Assembly: GCA_964520045.1 (NCBI GenBank)
Contig: CAZFMJ010000018.1
Span: forward strand, 1-44,037
Reading direction: 5' to 3'
DNA from: CAZFMJ01 sp964520045
Lineage (GTDB): Bacteria; Elusimicrobiota; Elusimicrobia; Elusimicrobiales; CAZFMJ01
DNA length: 44,037 nucleotides
The position numbers were made by a program, and so were the translations under genes. The notes below the pieces were generated by a model that did no database searches, was not told where the DNA came from, and saw nothing but the letters and a program-made list of their open reading frames with translations. Positions 31,996 through 39,890 of this stretch are shown here, piece by piece (position 1 is the stretch's first letter; the number at the start of each line of letters is the position of its first letter).

Positions 31996-33756
31996 ATGTC
32001 CAATCAAGATTCCGACAGGCAGTTTGAGGATGTGTGGAAAAGGGTTTCCGGCAGTCTTTTCGACCAGCCGGAAGGCCTCGCCTTTTCCGGCGCGGGAAAT
32101 GAGCGGCCCGTCAGGGAATCCGATATGGACACGGTTCTTTTTCTGAGGCATCACCACAAAGAGGAAGAAAAGCAGTGGAGGCGCATGCTGGAGCTGAAGG
32201 AAAAAAATCTGCAGGAGCTCAACCTCAGGCTTGAGGAGGCCGAAGCGGGGATTAAGGATTTGAAATCCCGCTATCAGGCGGAGCAGGAGAAAAGCCTTTA
32301 CACTACGCTCGACGCTTCGTCTAAGATCGAGGAGACCAGTTCGGTTTTGCGCAGGCAGAAAGAAGCCCATTCAAGGGATATAAGGGTTTTGCACGAGATA
32401 ATAGAGCGGACAAAACTTGAAACAAAACAGCTTCAAACCCGGATAGATGAAAGCGCGAAAGCGCGCGACGAACTGGAAAAAAAATGCGCCCGCATTTCGC
32501 GCGAGTGCGAAACCGTAAAAGAGTCAAGGCAGGAACTGGAAAAGCGGCTGGCCGGCGTAAAAGACGCAGTTGAAAAAACTTTGGCCGAGCTTTTTGCGGA
32601 AAGAAAGGCAAAAGCCGAAGCCGAATCTGATAAGCAGAAATACTCCGTCCGCATACAGGAGCTTGAATCGGCCCTGAGGGAAGCCAAGGCCAATTGGGAA
32701 GCCGAAAGAAAGGAATGGCGCGAGCTTTGGGACCGGGAGCGGTCTATATGGTCGGCCCACAGGCAGGAATTTGCCGTATGGGAGGAACGCCTGCGCTCTG
32801 AAAGACAGGCGTGGAATGAAAGGCTTAAAGGCGAGGAAATGAAGGAAATGGAATACGCCTCGCAGATAACCAAAGTGCTGAAAGAATCTTCCGAGTGGTC
32901 GCAGAGGGTGGCGCAGATCTTAAGGCTTTTCGCTTCCAAAGGCATTGAACTGCCGAAAATTTTCGTGTCCGAGCCCGTCGCTAAAACCGGAAATAAATCG
33001 GTCGGAAGAATTCTGGCGGGTCTGGTTTTAACCGGACTGCTTTCAGCCGTAGGATTTTATATGCACGGCTATTTCACCGCCGCGCATTTTAAGCTGTCGG
33101 CCGAAGCCAAAATTAACCTGCCTAATCCGACCGCGCTTCTGCCGGTTGCCGAGGGTTTATGGGTGTCCGATTGGGAAAGGGGCGTAATGCTTTTAGATAA
33201 AAAGGATGTGTCCAGGACGCTCCGCTCCCTGCGTATGCTCATGAAAGAGCCTTTCAGGGCGGGAGCCCTTGTTTCGGACGGCGGGTATCTTTGGATTTTA
33301 GATATCGCCCAGCTCCGCATTATAAGGCAGTCTCCTCATGATAAAGAAGGTATCATGTCGGTTAAAACGCCGGGGCCTGCGCCTTCGGGAATGGCTTTTG
33401 ACGGCGTCAATCTGTGGACTTTTGACTCTTCCACAAAATTGCTTTACAGGTTTGCCTTAAACCCGGCTTCAGGGATAGAATCCAGCTATGCTTTGCCGGG
33501 AGTGAATGTGCCGGTCTGCATGCAGTGGGTGTCGAAAACGCTTTGGGTGCTTGAGTCGGGCGGGGCGTTAAAAAGGCTTTCTTTTGAAAACGGCGTTTTT
33601 AAGATGATATCGGAGCAGAAGGTATCTCCGCGCATATTGTCTTTTTACGCCGAAGGCGCGGTATTCTGGACGCTTGAGCGCAAAGAAAAGTCAGGCTCAG
33701 GAGAAACCGGCTTTATAGCAAGGAAGTATGCATTAAAAGTTTACGGTAAACAGTAA
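31996..33756 (+). CDS. Coiled-coil inner-membrane protein with extracytoplasmic propeller-like domain
   Basis: This 586-residue protein of unknown family has three parts. Residues 45 to about 300 are an uninterrupted Glu/Lys/Arg-rich coiled coil with no signal peptide, so probably cytoplasmic. One membrane helix lies near 336-356 (ILAGLVLTGLLSAVGFYM). Residues 370-580 have repeated short strands with G-LWVSDWERGVMLLD, GYLWILDIAQLRI, VNLWTFDSSTKLLYRF and KTLWVLESGGALKRL. This pattern of aromatic WxxD/E blades suggests a beta-propeller facing the periplasm. The last residues (VYGKQ) and the stop are inside a TTACGGTAAACAG repeat. I infer a transmembrane link between cytoplasm and envelope. Confidence 0.65.
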   Translation: MSNQDSDRQFEDVWKRVSGSLFDQPEGLAFSGAGNERPVRESDMDTVLFLRHHHKEEEKQWRRMLELKEKNLQELNLRLEEAEAGIKDLKSRYQAEQEKSLYTTLDASSKIEETSSVLRRQKEAHSRDIRVLHEIIERTKLETKQLQTRIDESAKARDELEKKCARISRECETVKESRQELEKRLAGVKDAVEKTLAELFAERKAKAEAESDKQKYSVRIQELESALREAKANWEAERKEWRELWDRERSIWSAHRQEFAVWEERLRSERQAWNERLKGEEMKEMEYASQITKVLKESSEWSQRVAQILRLFASKGIELPKIFVSEPVAKTGNKSVGRILAGLVLTGLLSAVGFYMHGYFTAAHFKLSAEAKINLPNPTALLPVAEGLWVSDWERGVMLLDKKDVSRTLRSLRMLMKEPFRAGALVSDGGYLWILDIAQLRIIRQSPHDKEGIMSVKTPGPAPSGMAFDGVNLWTFDSSTKLLYRFALNPASGIESSYALPGVNVPVCMQWVSKTLWVLESGGALKRLSFENGVFKMISEQKVSPRILSFYAEGAVFWTLERKEKSGSGETGFIARKYALKVYGKQ

Positions 33757-33792
33757 AAACAGCAGATAGTAGAAAGCAGATAGCAGATAGGG
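33741..33792. repeat. GGTAAACAG / CAGATAGCAGATAG repeat
   Basis: This repeat overlaps the end of the preceding gene and continues as CAGCAGATAGTAG...CAGATAGCAGATAGGG. Its reverse complement matches the signal-peptide coding DNA at 30340-30378. It lies 31 bp before ATG 33824. Confidence 0.6.
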
Positions 33793-33823
33793 AAAAGCAA
33801 ATAGGATGTGGAAGAGGAAAAAT

Positions 33824-36800
33824 ATGAAAAAACAATTTAAAAAAACAATTCTGTCCCTCATTCTGACGGTATTGGCGACCTGCTCGGCATTCAGCCAGCA
33901 GGTGTATATTTCAAATATAACCGTCAAATATACTGACGGCGCCGATAACAATAGCAAGTATTGTTTGGGGTCGGGCGGCACGGCCAGAGACTACTATGTA
34001 TTATCGGCGGATGGAAATCCATGGGGAGGATCGTCTCTTATTGAGTTCGATCAGGCGAAAAGTTCTTATCCTGGCGGCTGTCTTCAGTTGTGTGCCACTA
34101 TCAAATGTGAAGTCGGCACTAGCGGAGGATTTGCCGTCAATTCGCTTAATTTTGAAATTTTTAAATTTACTTCCGGCACAAATCCTCTTGACCCGGGTTC
34201 CGCTCCGCCTTTAAGGACAATGCCGCTGTATAGTTTAGGCAGGTGCGACGTTGATGACCGCACGCTGGGTCCATTCTGTTCTGCATGGGACGGCTCATAT
34301 AATGTTGACGGAGAATTTGGAAAAACAAACGGGCAGTACGGATTCAGGGCAATAGTGGAAACAAATGATGTAAGCGCTACGGCAGGCAATATAGTGATAA
34401 AACAGACTTCCGGTTTTCCGGGCCAAAATCAGATACCGATACAAATTGACGTGACCAATATACATGCGGTGCGTTCAAGTCCCACGGTTGTCGGACAAAT
34501 TACCGGAATAGCGGCACAGCCTTATAATTTACAGTACCGGCTCAGCAAAGATGCTGAAACCACGATAACTATTTATGAGGCGAATCAATTGACGCCTACT
34601 CCGAATGAGAATTTACATGTAAGAACTTTGGTCGACCATCTCCCCCGTGTTGGAGAAGGCACGCCTAGCGGCAGTCTTACCAACGGCGATTTTTGGGACG
34701 GCCGTGATAACAATGGCCAGCTGGTTCCCTCTGGAGTGTATTTTTTTAAAATTGATGCGCAAGCATACGACGAATTTCCGGGCCTGGACGTGGCATGGGC
34801 AACTACAAGGCAAATATCCATTGACCCACTTCAGATTACCGATATAAGGATAAAGGCTCTTGGCCCTAATGCCACCGATTTGGCTACTGTGGGGTATATG
34901 CTTACTGAGGCGGCAACTGTGTATGTGAACATATATCCGCCAGGCACTTACTTTACCAATGTAAACACCGCTCCGCCCGCGGCAAGCGCCGCTCCTGTAC
35001 ATACAATAATTGAGCAGAAAGAAGCCAGAAAGGCCGTGCTTAGCTACTGGGACGGAAGAAATTCTTCGGGGGCGCCTGTCCCTGACGGGGACTATGTATA
35101 TGCGGTTTATGCTGAATTGCCTTCATATTATTGCCCGGGAGGGGGAGTTGTCCCTGCGAGTTGTCTCGGCGCTATAACCATAAGAACCAAGAAAACCCTG
35201 ACCGGCACTATTCCTGTGTCCAGAGGTTTTGTGGGGGTAAGCCAGATACAGCCGTCTTCTACGGTTATAGGTTCAAGTCCGGCCGTGGGGGGGCTTGACC
35301 CGTTTTATTTCAGATACAGCCTTTCCCGTGACGCCGCGGTCACGGTGAAAATTTATGATTCAACCGGCAGTAATTTAATAAAAACGCTGGTAGATAACGA
35401 GGTGCGCATCTCCGGCGTTGTGAACAAGGAACCATGGAACGGAATGAATGAAAGCGGGTATTACGTTTCAAACGGCGTTTACCTCATAGAGCTGGTTGCG
35501 GCCGATCCCTTTTTCCCTTCAAAAACCACAAGGGTTACGTCGCTTTTTCCGGTGGATTTGTTTAGGATAACCGATGTCAAAACAACCACGCTTATGGGCG
35601 GGGCGTCTGAATATGCCTCCATAACATATCAGCTTTCCCAGACCATGCATGTGGCCATTAACATCTATCCCCCCGGAACCATAGTGTCTAATCCTACCGT
35701 CAATTGGCCGCCCGTCTTGGCGCCCGCAAACGCCGCTCCTGTTTTTTCCATGCAGGGAGTAAGGCCTGGGCGCTATAAAATAACCGAGTTTTGGGACGGA
35801 CGCGATTCCGCCGGGCAAAATCTTGCGGACGGCGTGTATGTTTTTACGCTTGTCGCCAAAAGCACGGGAGCCACGGGGCAGATCATCTATCCCACGGACA
35901 AGGTATACGGCACAATAAGCGTAGCGCGCGGGCAGATTATTTTCTCTTTGTTTGAAATAATACCGAGCGTGCCCATGATGTATAATTCCAGCGAAACGGT
36001 CAAGCTTCCTCCCTATGAAATAGCCTATACGGTTACGCGGCAGTCTTCCATGACCATACAGGTGCTGAATACCGACGTTCCGCCCAAAGTGATAGCGAAC
36101 GTCGTGTCCGGGGAGGTCAGGGACGAAGACATAATCTACCGCGATTTCTGGGACGGAAAAGACGACGGCAAGAATTTTGTGAATACCGGCGCCTATTTTG
36201 TGCGCGCGATAGCGACCGATCTAGTGCCCGGCATAGGCACGCCGACTACCGTACAGCAGACTCTTGATGTGAGTCCTCTTCAAATCTATGATGTGGCCAT
36301 AACGCCTCTGCTCAGGCCGGACCAGCCGAATGCCTTTATCTCCTATCAGGTTTCGGAACCGATGAAAGTTGGGATTAAAATATACAAGCCGGGGACTTCT
36401 TTCGACCAGAACGGAAACGTGTCTCCCCCCGAGGGCGTTTCGCTGCTCAAAAGGATAGTGGGGGTAAGGGCGGCGCGCATTCTTATCGACGAGCCGTGGG
36501 ACGGCACGGATATGAGAATGTCGGCCGTCGCGGACGGCGCCGATTATAAATTCAAGATCTACGCTTCAACGGACGCCGATTTGATGGATTCCATAACCGG
36601 CAATTATTCCCCGGGCGCCATTATCGATGACATGGAGATGGACAATATAGCGGTGGGAGCCGTGTCCCAGTCGGGGCCGGCCGACGTGTGCGGAGATTTT
36701 GAGTCCGGCGCGTTTGTCTATCCAAATCCTTTGAGAACGGATCAGGGTAAATTCCACGTAAGGTATCCGGTGCATTCCAATGTAACGCTTAAAATATACA

Positions 36801-36997
36801 ATCTCGCCGGGGAGCGCATTTTTGAATATGATTTCGGCGAGAGAGGCAGCGCCCAGACGGCGGAATATACATGGCAGAAGAAAAACACTTATGGAAAGAC
36901 GGTAACGCACGGGGTGTTTTTCGCTGTATTCAGAATGGAGGCCACCGGAGGTTCCAAGGAAGTGTGTCAGACGGTTAAAAAGATTCTTATTCCGTAA
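33824..36997 (+). CDS. Large secreted protein with seven FlgD-Ig repeats and YPNP-type C-terminal domain
   Basis: This 1057-residue protein has a signal peptide (residues 1 to about 25, SAFS-QQ). Seven WDG/WNG motifs mark FlgD-like Ig modules, with the tryptophans near residues 155, 291, 409, 538, 657, 776 and 892. The spacing is about 116-136 residues. Typical modules read FWDGRDNNGQLVPSGVYFFKI and YWDGRNSSGAPVPDGDYVYAV. The last 90 residues open FVYPNPLRTDQGKF, then VTLKIYNLAGERIFEY and a TWQKKNTYGKTVTHGVFFAVF strand pair, as in FlgD-Ig/T9SS-like C-terminal domains. I chose ATG 33824 because GAGGAAAAAT precedes it and the signal peptide follows. A PorV-like gene lies downstream. It is probably a surface fibre or adhesive protein; the substrate is unknown. 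Confidence 0.8.
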   Translation: MKKQFKKTILSLILTVLATCSAFSQQVYISNITVKYTDGADNNSKYCLGSGGTARDYYVLSADGNPWGGSSLIEFDQAKSSYPGGCLQLCATIKCEVGTSGGFAVNSLNFEIFKFTSGTNPLDPGSAPPLRTMPLYSLGRCDVDDRTLGPFCSAWDGSYNVDGEFGKTNGQYGFRAIVETNDVSATAGNIVIKQTSGFPGQNQIPIQIDVTNIHAVRSSPTVVGQITGIAAQPYNLQYRLSKDAETTITIYEANQLTPTPNENLHVRTLVDHLPRVGEGTPSGSLTNGDFWDGRDNNGQLVPSGVYFFKIDAQAYDEFPGLDVAWATTRQISIDPLQITDIRIKALGPNATDLATVGYMLTEAATVYVNIYPPGTYFTNVNTAPPAASAAPVHTIIEQKEARKAVLSYWDGRNSSGAPVPDGDYVYAVYAELPSYYCPGGGVVPASCLGAITIRTKKTLTGTIPVSRGFVGVSQIQPSSTVIGSSPAVGGLDPFYFRYSLSRDAAVTVKIYDSTGSNLIKTLVDNEVRISGVVNKEPWNGMNESGYYVSNGVYLIELVAADPFFPSKTTRVTSLFPVDLFRITDVKTTTLMGGASEYASITYQLSQTMHVAINIYPPGTIVSNPTVNWPPVLAPANAAPVFSMQGVRPGRYKITEFWDGRDSAGQNLADGVYVFTLVAKSTGATGQIIYPTDKVYGTISVARGQIIFSLFEIIPSVPMMYNSSETVKLPPYEIAYTVTRQSSMTIQVLNTDVPPKVIANVVSGEVRDEDIIYRDFWDGKDDGKNFVNTGAYFVRAIATDLVPGIGTPTTVQQTLDVSPLQIYDVAITPLLRPDQPNAFISYQVSEPMKVGIKIYKPGTSFDQNGNVSPPEGVSLLKRIVGVRAARILIDEPWDGTDMRMSAVADGADYKFKIYASTDADLMDSITGNYSPGAIIDDMEMDNIAVGAVSQSGPADVCGDFESGAFVYPNPLRTDQGKFHVRYPVHSNVTLKIYNLAGERIFEYDFGERGSAQTAEYTWQKKNTYGKTVTHGVFFAVFRMEATGGSKEVCQTVKKILIP

Positions 36998-37025
36998 AAA
37001 TGAGTAATTATTTACCGGCAAAGTA

Positions 37026-37204
37026 TGGAACGCAGATGACGCGGATGAATATGATGAACGCCGATAAACACAAAGTTTTTGCAGATAAAAAAATCATGTT
37101 TAATCATAAAAATCTGTCCAAACCATCCGTAAAGGCAGTGAGTTTGGACTGACCCATTCTCAGTGCCTTTGAGGAAGGAATGGGACCGCGTTATCAGCGT
37201 TCTA
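37026..37204. repeat. GAACGC element with terminal inverted repeats, copy 2
   Basis: This 179-bp copy starts TGGAACGCAGATGACGC and ends GCGTTATCAGCGTTCTA; the ends are inverted with 14 of 17 matches. It carries a GTCC double hairpin at 37116-37186. The similarity to copy 3 continues past the end as TTTTAATAGC. The next start codon (37239) is 34 bp away. Confidence 0.75.
37116..37186. repeat. GTCC double hairpin, copy C
   Basis: GTCCAAAC (37116-37123) pairs with GTTTGGAC (37142-37149), and GACCCATTC (37151-37159) pairs with GAATGGGAC (37178-37186) with one mismatch. The first loop contains CCATCCGTAAAGGCAGTGA, matching the family. It is nested in the GAACGC element. Confidence 0.75.
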
Positions 37205-37238
37205 AATTTTAATAGCTGGGTAGTTATGAGGATGATAT

Positions 37239-38303
37239 ATGAAAAATTGCAAAAATAAGTCTTCGCTCGGCATATGCGGTTTGGCCTTCCGGCGGGCATC
37301 CCGGTGGTTTCTCGGCTTCGGATATCAGCTGAAGCGCGCGAATGGATTTCTATGCGTGGCGGCCGGGCTTATTCTGGTATTCGCCGGCATCTGCTTCGGG
37401 ATGGATCCGGAAGCGGGAACTTCCGGCGCGACATTTATGAAACTCGGAGCGGGAAGCGCCAGAGCTCAGGCGTTGGGGAGGGCCTATGTGGCCGTGGCCG
37501 ACGGGCCCGAAGCTCTTGTCTGGAATCCGGCGGGCATTGCTTCGTCCCAGCTGAGGGAACTGCATTTTTCCTATCTTGGCTGGCTTCAGGATTATTCCGC
37601 CAAATATCTGGGCTATGTGCATCCCCTGGGACAGACGGTAGTGGGCGCCAATATCGCATATATGGATGTAAGCGGGTTTGACGTCAGGGACGTCAACGGA
37701 GTGCCGCTGTCGAACGAAGCTGTGCGCGCTTACGCCGGATTCGGCACGTTTTCATTGGCAAAGGCTTTTCTGGTTGAACGGCTCCTTCTAGGCGCCAGCC
37801 TGAAGGGAGTTATCGAAAATAACGACGGCACGAAGTATAACACCATGGTTTTTGATTTCGGCGCGCTGTTAAAAGTGGGAAGCAGGCTTTCTTTCGGCTG
37901 GGCGAGCCAAAATCTCGGCGCGGATGAAACAAAGGTGGTTCAGTATCAGCGGCTGGGCGCCGCGTATATTATGAACTCTTTTATGATGATTTCCGTTGAA
38001 AGCGAGGTTCCCAGCGACAATCAGGCGCGGTTTAACATGGGAGCGGAGATTACAATACCCGAACAGGTTCTGGACATAGGGAGAATGGCGTTCAGGGTCG
38101 GGTATTTCTCTTCGGACAGCTGCGGCAAGAGTTACGACGGTTTTTTAAAAAGTTTGAACATGGACAAGACTACCGGAGTTTCTTTGGGGTTCGGGCTGTA
38201 TACTTCGGAAATCTACGGATACGGAATGGCGCTGGATTATGCGCTTATTCCTTACGGCGCTTTGGGAAAATCCAATCAGATATCGTTGAGATTTCAATTT
38301 TAG
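37239..38303 (+). CDS. PorV/UPF0164-type outer-membrane barrel
   Basis: This 354-residue protein carries the PorV-type opening GTSGATFMKLGAGSARAQALGRAYVAVADGPEALVWNPAGIASS after a long N-terminal leader. The hydrophobic segment (about residues 36-53, FLCVAAGLILVFAGICFG) is probably the signal-peptide core. About 35 residues of basic sequence precede it, which is long, so the true start could be internal, although no better ATG is obvious. Beta strands follow to the C-terminus, which ends in QISLRFQF with the terminal Phe of outer-membrane barrels. It follows the seven-repeat FlgD-Ig gene, with only a GAACGC repeat element between them. A role in export or surface anchoring of that protein is inferred. 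Confidence 0.75.
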   Translation: MKNCKNKSSLGICGLAFRRASRWFLGFGYQLKRANGFLCVAAGLILVFAGICFGMDPEAGTSGATFMKLGAGSARAQALGRAYVAVADGPEALVWNPAGIASSQLRELHFSYLGWLQDYSAKYLGYVHPLGQTVVGANIAYMDVSGFDVRDVNGVPLSNEAVRAYAGFGTFSLAKAFLVERLLLGASLKGVIENNDGTKYNTMVFDFGALLKVGSRLSFGWASQNLGADETKVVQYQRLGAAYIMNSFMMISVESEVPSDNQARFNMGAEITIPEQVLDIGRMAFRVGYFSSDSCGKSYDGFLKSLNMDKTTGVSLGFGLYTSEIYGYGMALDYALIPYGALGKSNQISLRFQF

Positions 38304-38566
38304 TATAGTAGATATGAAGAGGGTAAACGGGAGATGGAAGACGGTAGACGGAAGAAGGGAAAGGGTAGATGGAGGACGATAGACGGGATTAAAGACGAGG
38401 AGATTTGGGAAATTAAGAGGTTAGGAAAAGGAATGAAGAGAAGAAAAAAACAATGTTGTCGTTCCGGCGTACGCCGGAATCCAGAATTTCTTAAGCCGTT
38501 AAAACTGGTGACATGGTGACTTGGCAGCTGGTGACTTGTATATGGCGACTGGCAGCTTTTAGACAT
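38304..38566. repeat. Intergenic repeats with an 18-bp perfect palindrome
   Basis: 38318-38395 is a GGTAAACGGGAGATGG / AGACGGTAGACGG run. GACGAGGAGATTTGGG follows at about 38394-38409 and recurs at 39088-39103. TTCCGGCGT-ACGCCGGAA (38462-38479) is a perfect palindrome followed by TCCAGAATT. 38508-38545 holds GGTGACTTGGCAGCTGGTGACTTG units, inverse to the GTCACC family. Short open frames here are translated repeats and not genes. Confidence 0.6.
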
Positions 38567-38758
38567 ATGTTTAGAAAACTGGTCGGGAGGAAGCGGTTCG
38601 GAATAAAAGGCCAGACGGCGGTGGAATATATCCTGACCACGCTGGCGCTTTTGGTGATGTTCGTTATGATGTACCGCTATCTTCAGCGGTATCTTACAAG
38701 AGATTTTACTTCGGGCGCCAGGGTGATAGCCCAGGTGTATATTCAAAGTCCGTCATAG
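38567..38758 (+). CDS. Flp/TadE-type prepilin-like protein
   Basis: This 63-residue protein has a short basic leader ending in glycine, G15|Q16, followed by TAVEYILTTLALLVMFVMMY. The glutamate at +5 and the hydrophobic stretch are the class III (Tad) prepilin signal processed by a TadV-type peptidase. I chose ATG 38567 because the frame upstream to 38513 translates only GTGACTTGG repeat DNA. After the helix it has a basic-aromatic tail (YRYLQRYLTRDFTSG) unlike the second pilin. It lies 48 bp before the next prepilin gene and is probably a minor or assembly pilin of the Tad system. Confidence 0.72.
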   Translation: MFRKLVGRKRFGIKGQTAVEYILTTLALLVMFVMMYRYLQRYLTRDFTSGARVIAQVYIQSPS

Positions 38759-38806
38759 CGGGCGAAAATTACGGATAAACTTGTAAAAAACGGAGGAAAC
38801 AATAAA

Positions 38807-38998
38807 ATGGCAAGGATAAAGGAAATGCTTAAAAACAGGAAAGGACAGAATACCGTGGAATATCTTCTCATGCTTACGGTCATAGTGGGAGTGGTTCTTG
38901 TGGCGGGTATGGCGCTTAAAAAATATATGCCGTCTCTTTTTTCTCAGATATCTGGCCTTATAACCGGCGCGGCGGGAAGCCTTGGGCAAGCTAATTAA
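38807..38998 (+). CDS. Flp-type major pilin candidate
   Basis: This 63-residue Flp/Fap-family prepilin is the building block of Tad pili. The leader MARIKEMLKNRKG is followed by QNTVEYLLMLTVIVGVVLVAGMAL, with cleavage predicted after G13 and glutamate at +5. The tail is short, Gly/Ala/Ser-rich and soluble (ISGLITGAAGSLGQAN). CGGAGGAAAC gives an excellent ribosome site before ATG 38807, fitting high expression. It belongs with tadE, cpaB, the secretin and the ATPase downstream. Confidence 0.85.
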   Translation: MARIKEMLKNRKGQNTVEYLLMLTVIVGVVLVAGMALKKYMPSLFSQISGLITGAAGSLGQAN

Positions 38999-39165
38999 TA
39001 AGTCACCTGTCACCAGTTTTTAGTCACCAGACAGGAAAGAAAGCAATCAGCGAGGCGGCCGGGCAGCGGGACAGCTAATGGTATTAGGGACGAGGAGATT
39101 TGGGGAGTAAGAAGTTGCCGGTTGCCGGACGGTGACTTGGTAACCAGTGTATTGTGGTTTGATTT
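38999..39165. repeat. Intergenic GTCACC and GACGAGGAGATTTGGGG repeats
   Basis: GTCACCTGTCACCAGTTTTTAGTCACCAGACAGG (39002-39036) matches 24803-24852. GACGAGGAGATTTGGGG (39088-39104) matches 38394. CGGTGACTTGGTAACCAG lies at about 39129-39146. No gene or terminator is seen. Confidence 0.55.
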
Positions 39166-39663
39166 ATGGCTGATTTGCCGCGCAGAAGATCCGGACAGGT
39201 TGTGGTGGAGCTTGCGCTGATTTTGCCGATTTTCATGTTTATGATCTTTTTTATCATGGAACTCGGGAATCTGGCGTATCAGACCATAATCGCCCATCAT
39301 GCCGCGTATGAGCTTGCGAGAATAGGTTCTTTGGTCGCAGGGCCGGACGGCGGCAGCAGCCGCGGCGCAGCTAATATCGGGCGCGCTCAAACTAAAATGA
39401 CAAACGCTCTTTACGAAATGTTCCCGGGAAGGAAGTCGATGATAGTGCTGGATGCGCGGGTTGATACAAATCAGGCGTATCCTGATCCGCAGGATAGGAG
39501 CGGGAGCCACATGAATGAAGATTTGATGGTCACTCTTTCGTTCCCGGCAAAGCTGGTGTTTCCCTTTTCCCGCTACTGGCTTTCCTCTCCCAGGCTGGGA
39601 AGCGGGATAAGGATTATCAGGGTAAGAGTGCGGATGCCTATTGAAAAACCGTTTTTCCAGTAG
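39166..39663 (+). CDS. TadE-like pseudopilin
   Basis: This 165-residue protein of the TadE/TadG-like family is a pseudopilin-type part of Tad pilus machines. A basic start, PRRRSG, is followed by QVVVELALILPIFMFMIFFIMELGNL, with the glycine before Q and the glutamate at +5 of the prepilin motif. A long amphipathic region (YQTIIAHHAAYELARIGS) follows the helix, then a soluble domain of about 110 residues. No strong Shine-Dalgarno sequence precedes ATG 39166. It lies 167 bp after the Flp gene and upstream of cpaB, within the pilus cluster. Confidence 0.85.
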   Translation: MADLPRRRSGQVVVELALILPIFMFMIFFIMELGNLAYQTIIAHHAAYELARIGSLVAGPDGGSSRGAANIGRAQTKMTNALYEMFPGRKSMIVLDARVDTNQAYPDPQDRSGSHMNEDLMVTLSFPAKLVFPFSRYWLSSPRLGSGIRIIRVRVRMPIEKPFFQ

Positions 39664-39670
39664 CAATATA

Positions 39671-39850
39671 TAGAACACAGACGACGCGGATGAATATGAT
39701 GAGCGCAGATAAGTATGAAGTTTTTTCAAATAAAAAATCATGTTGAATCATAAAAATCGGCCCCATTCTGTCCTTAAAAGATTTGAGAATGGGACCGCCC
39801 CAAACGCACTGCTTATGAGGATGGTTTGGGACGGCGTTATCAGCGTTCTA
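39671..39850. repeat. GAACGC element with terminal inverted repeats, copy 3
   Basis: This 180-bp copy starts TAGAACACAGACGACGC and ends GCGTTATCAGCGTTCTA. It shares CGGATGAATATGATGA, AAAAAATCATGTTGAATCATAAAAATC and the nested hairpins with copies 1 and 2. The left flank AGCAATATA resembles that of copy 1 (AGCAATACA). The right flank TTTTAATAGCCG resembles that of copy 2. It lies 40 bp before the cpaB ATG. Confidence 0.75.
39760..39832. repeat. GTCC double hairpin, copy D
   Basis: GCCCCATTC (39760-39768) pairs with GAATGGGAC (39787-39795), and GCCCCAAAC (39797-39805) with GTTTGGGAC (39824-39832), each with wobble or mismatch at one position. The first loop contains GTCCTTAAAAGATTTGA. Confidence 0.75.
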
Positions 39851-39890
39851 ATGTTTTAATAGCCGAATAGTTGCAAACAAGGAGATTGAT

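Noticed and set aside
38334..38519. Small Lys/Arg-rich protein upstream of the Flp genes
   Set aside because: It is a translation of GGTAGACGG and palindromic repeat DNA, with no ribosome site.
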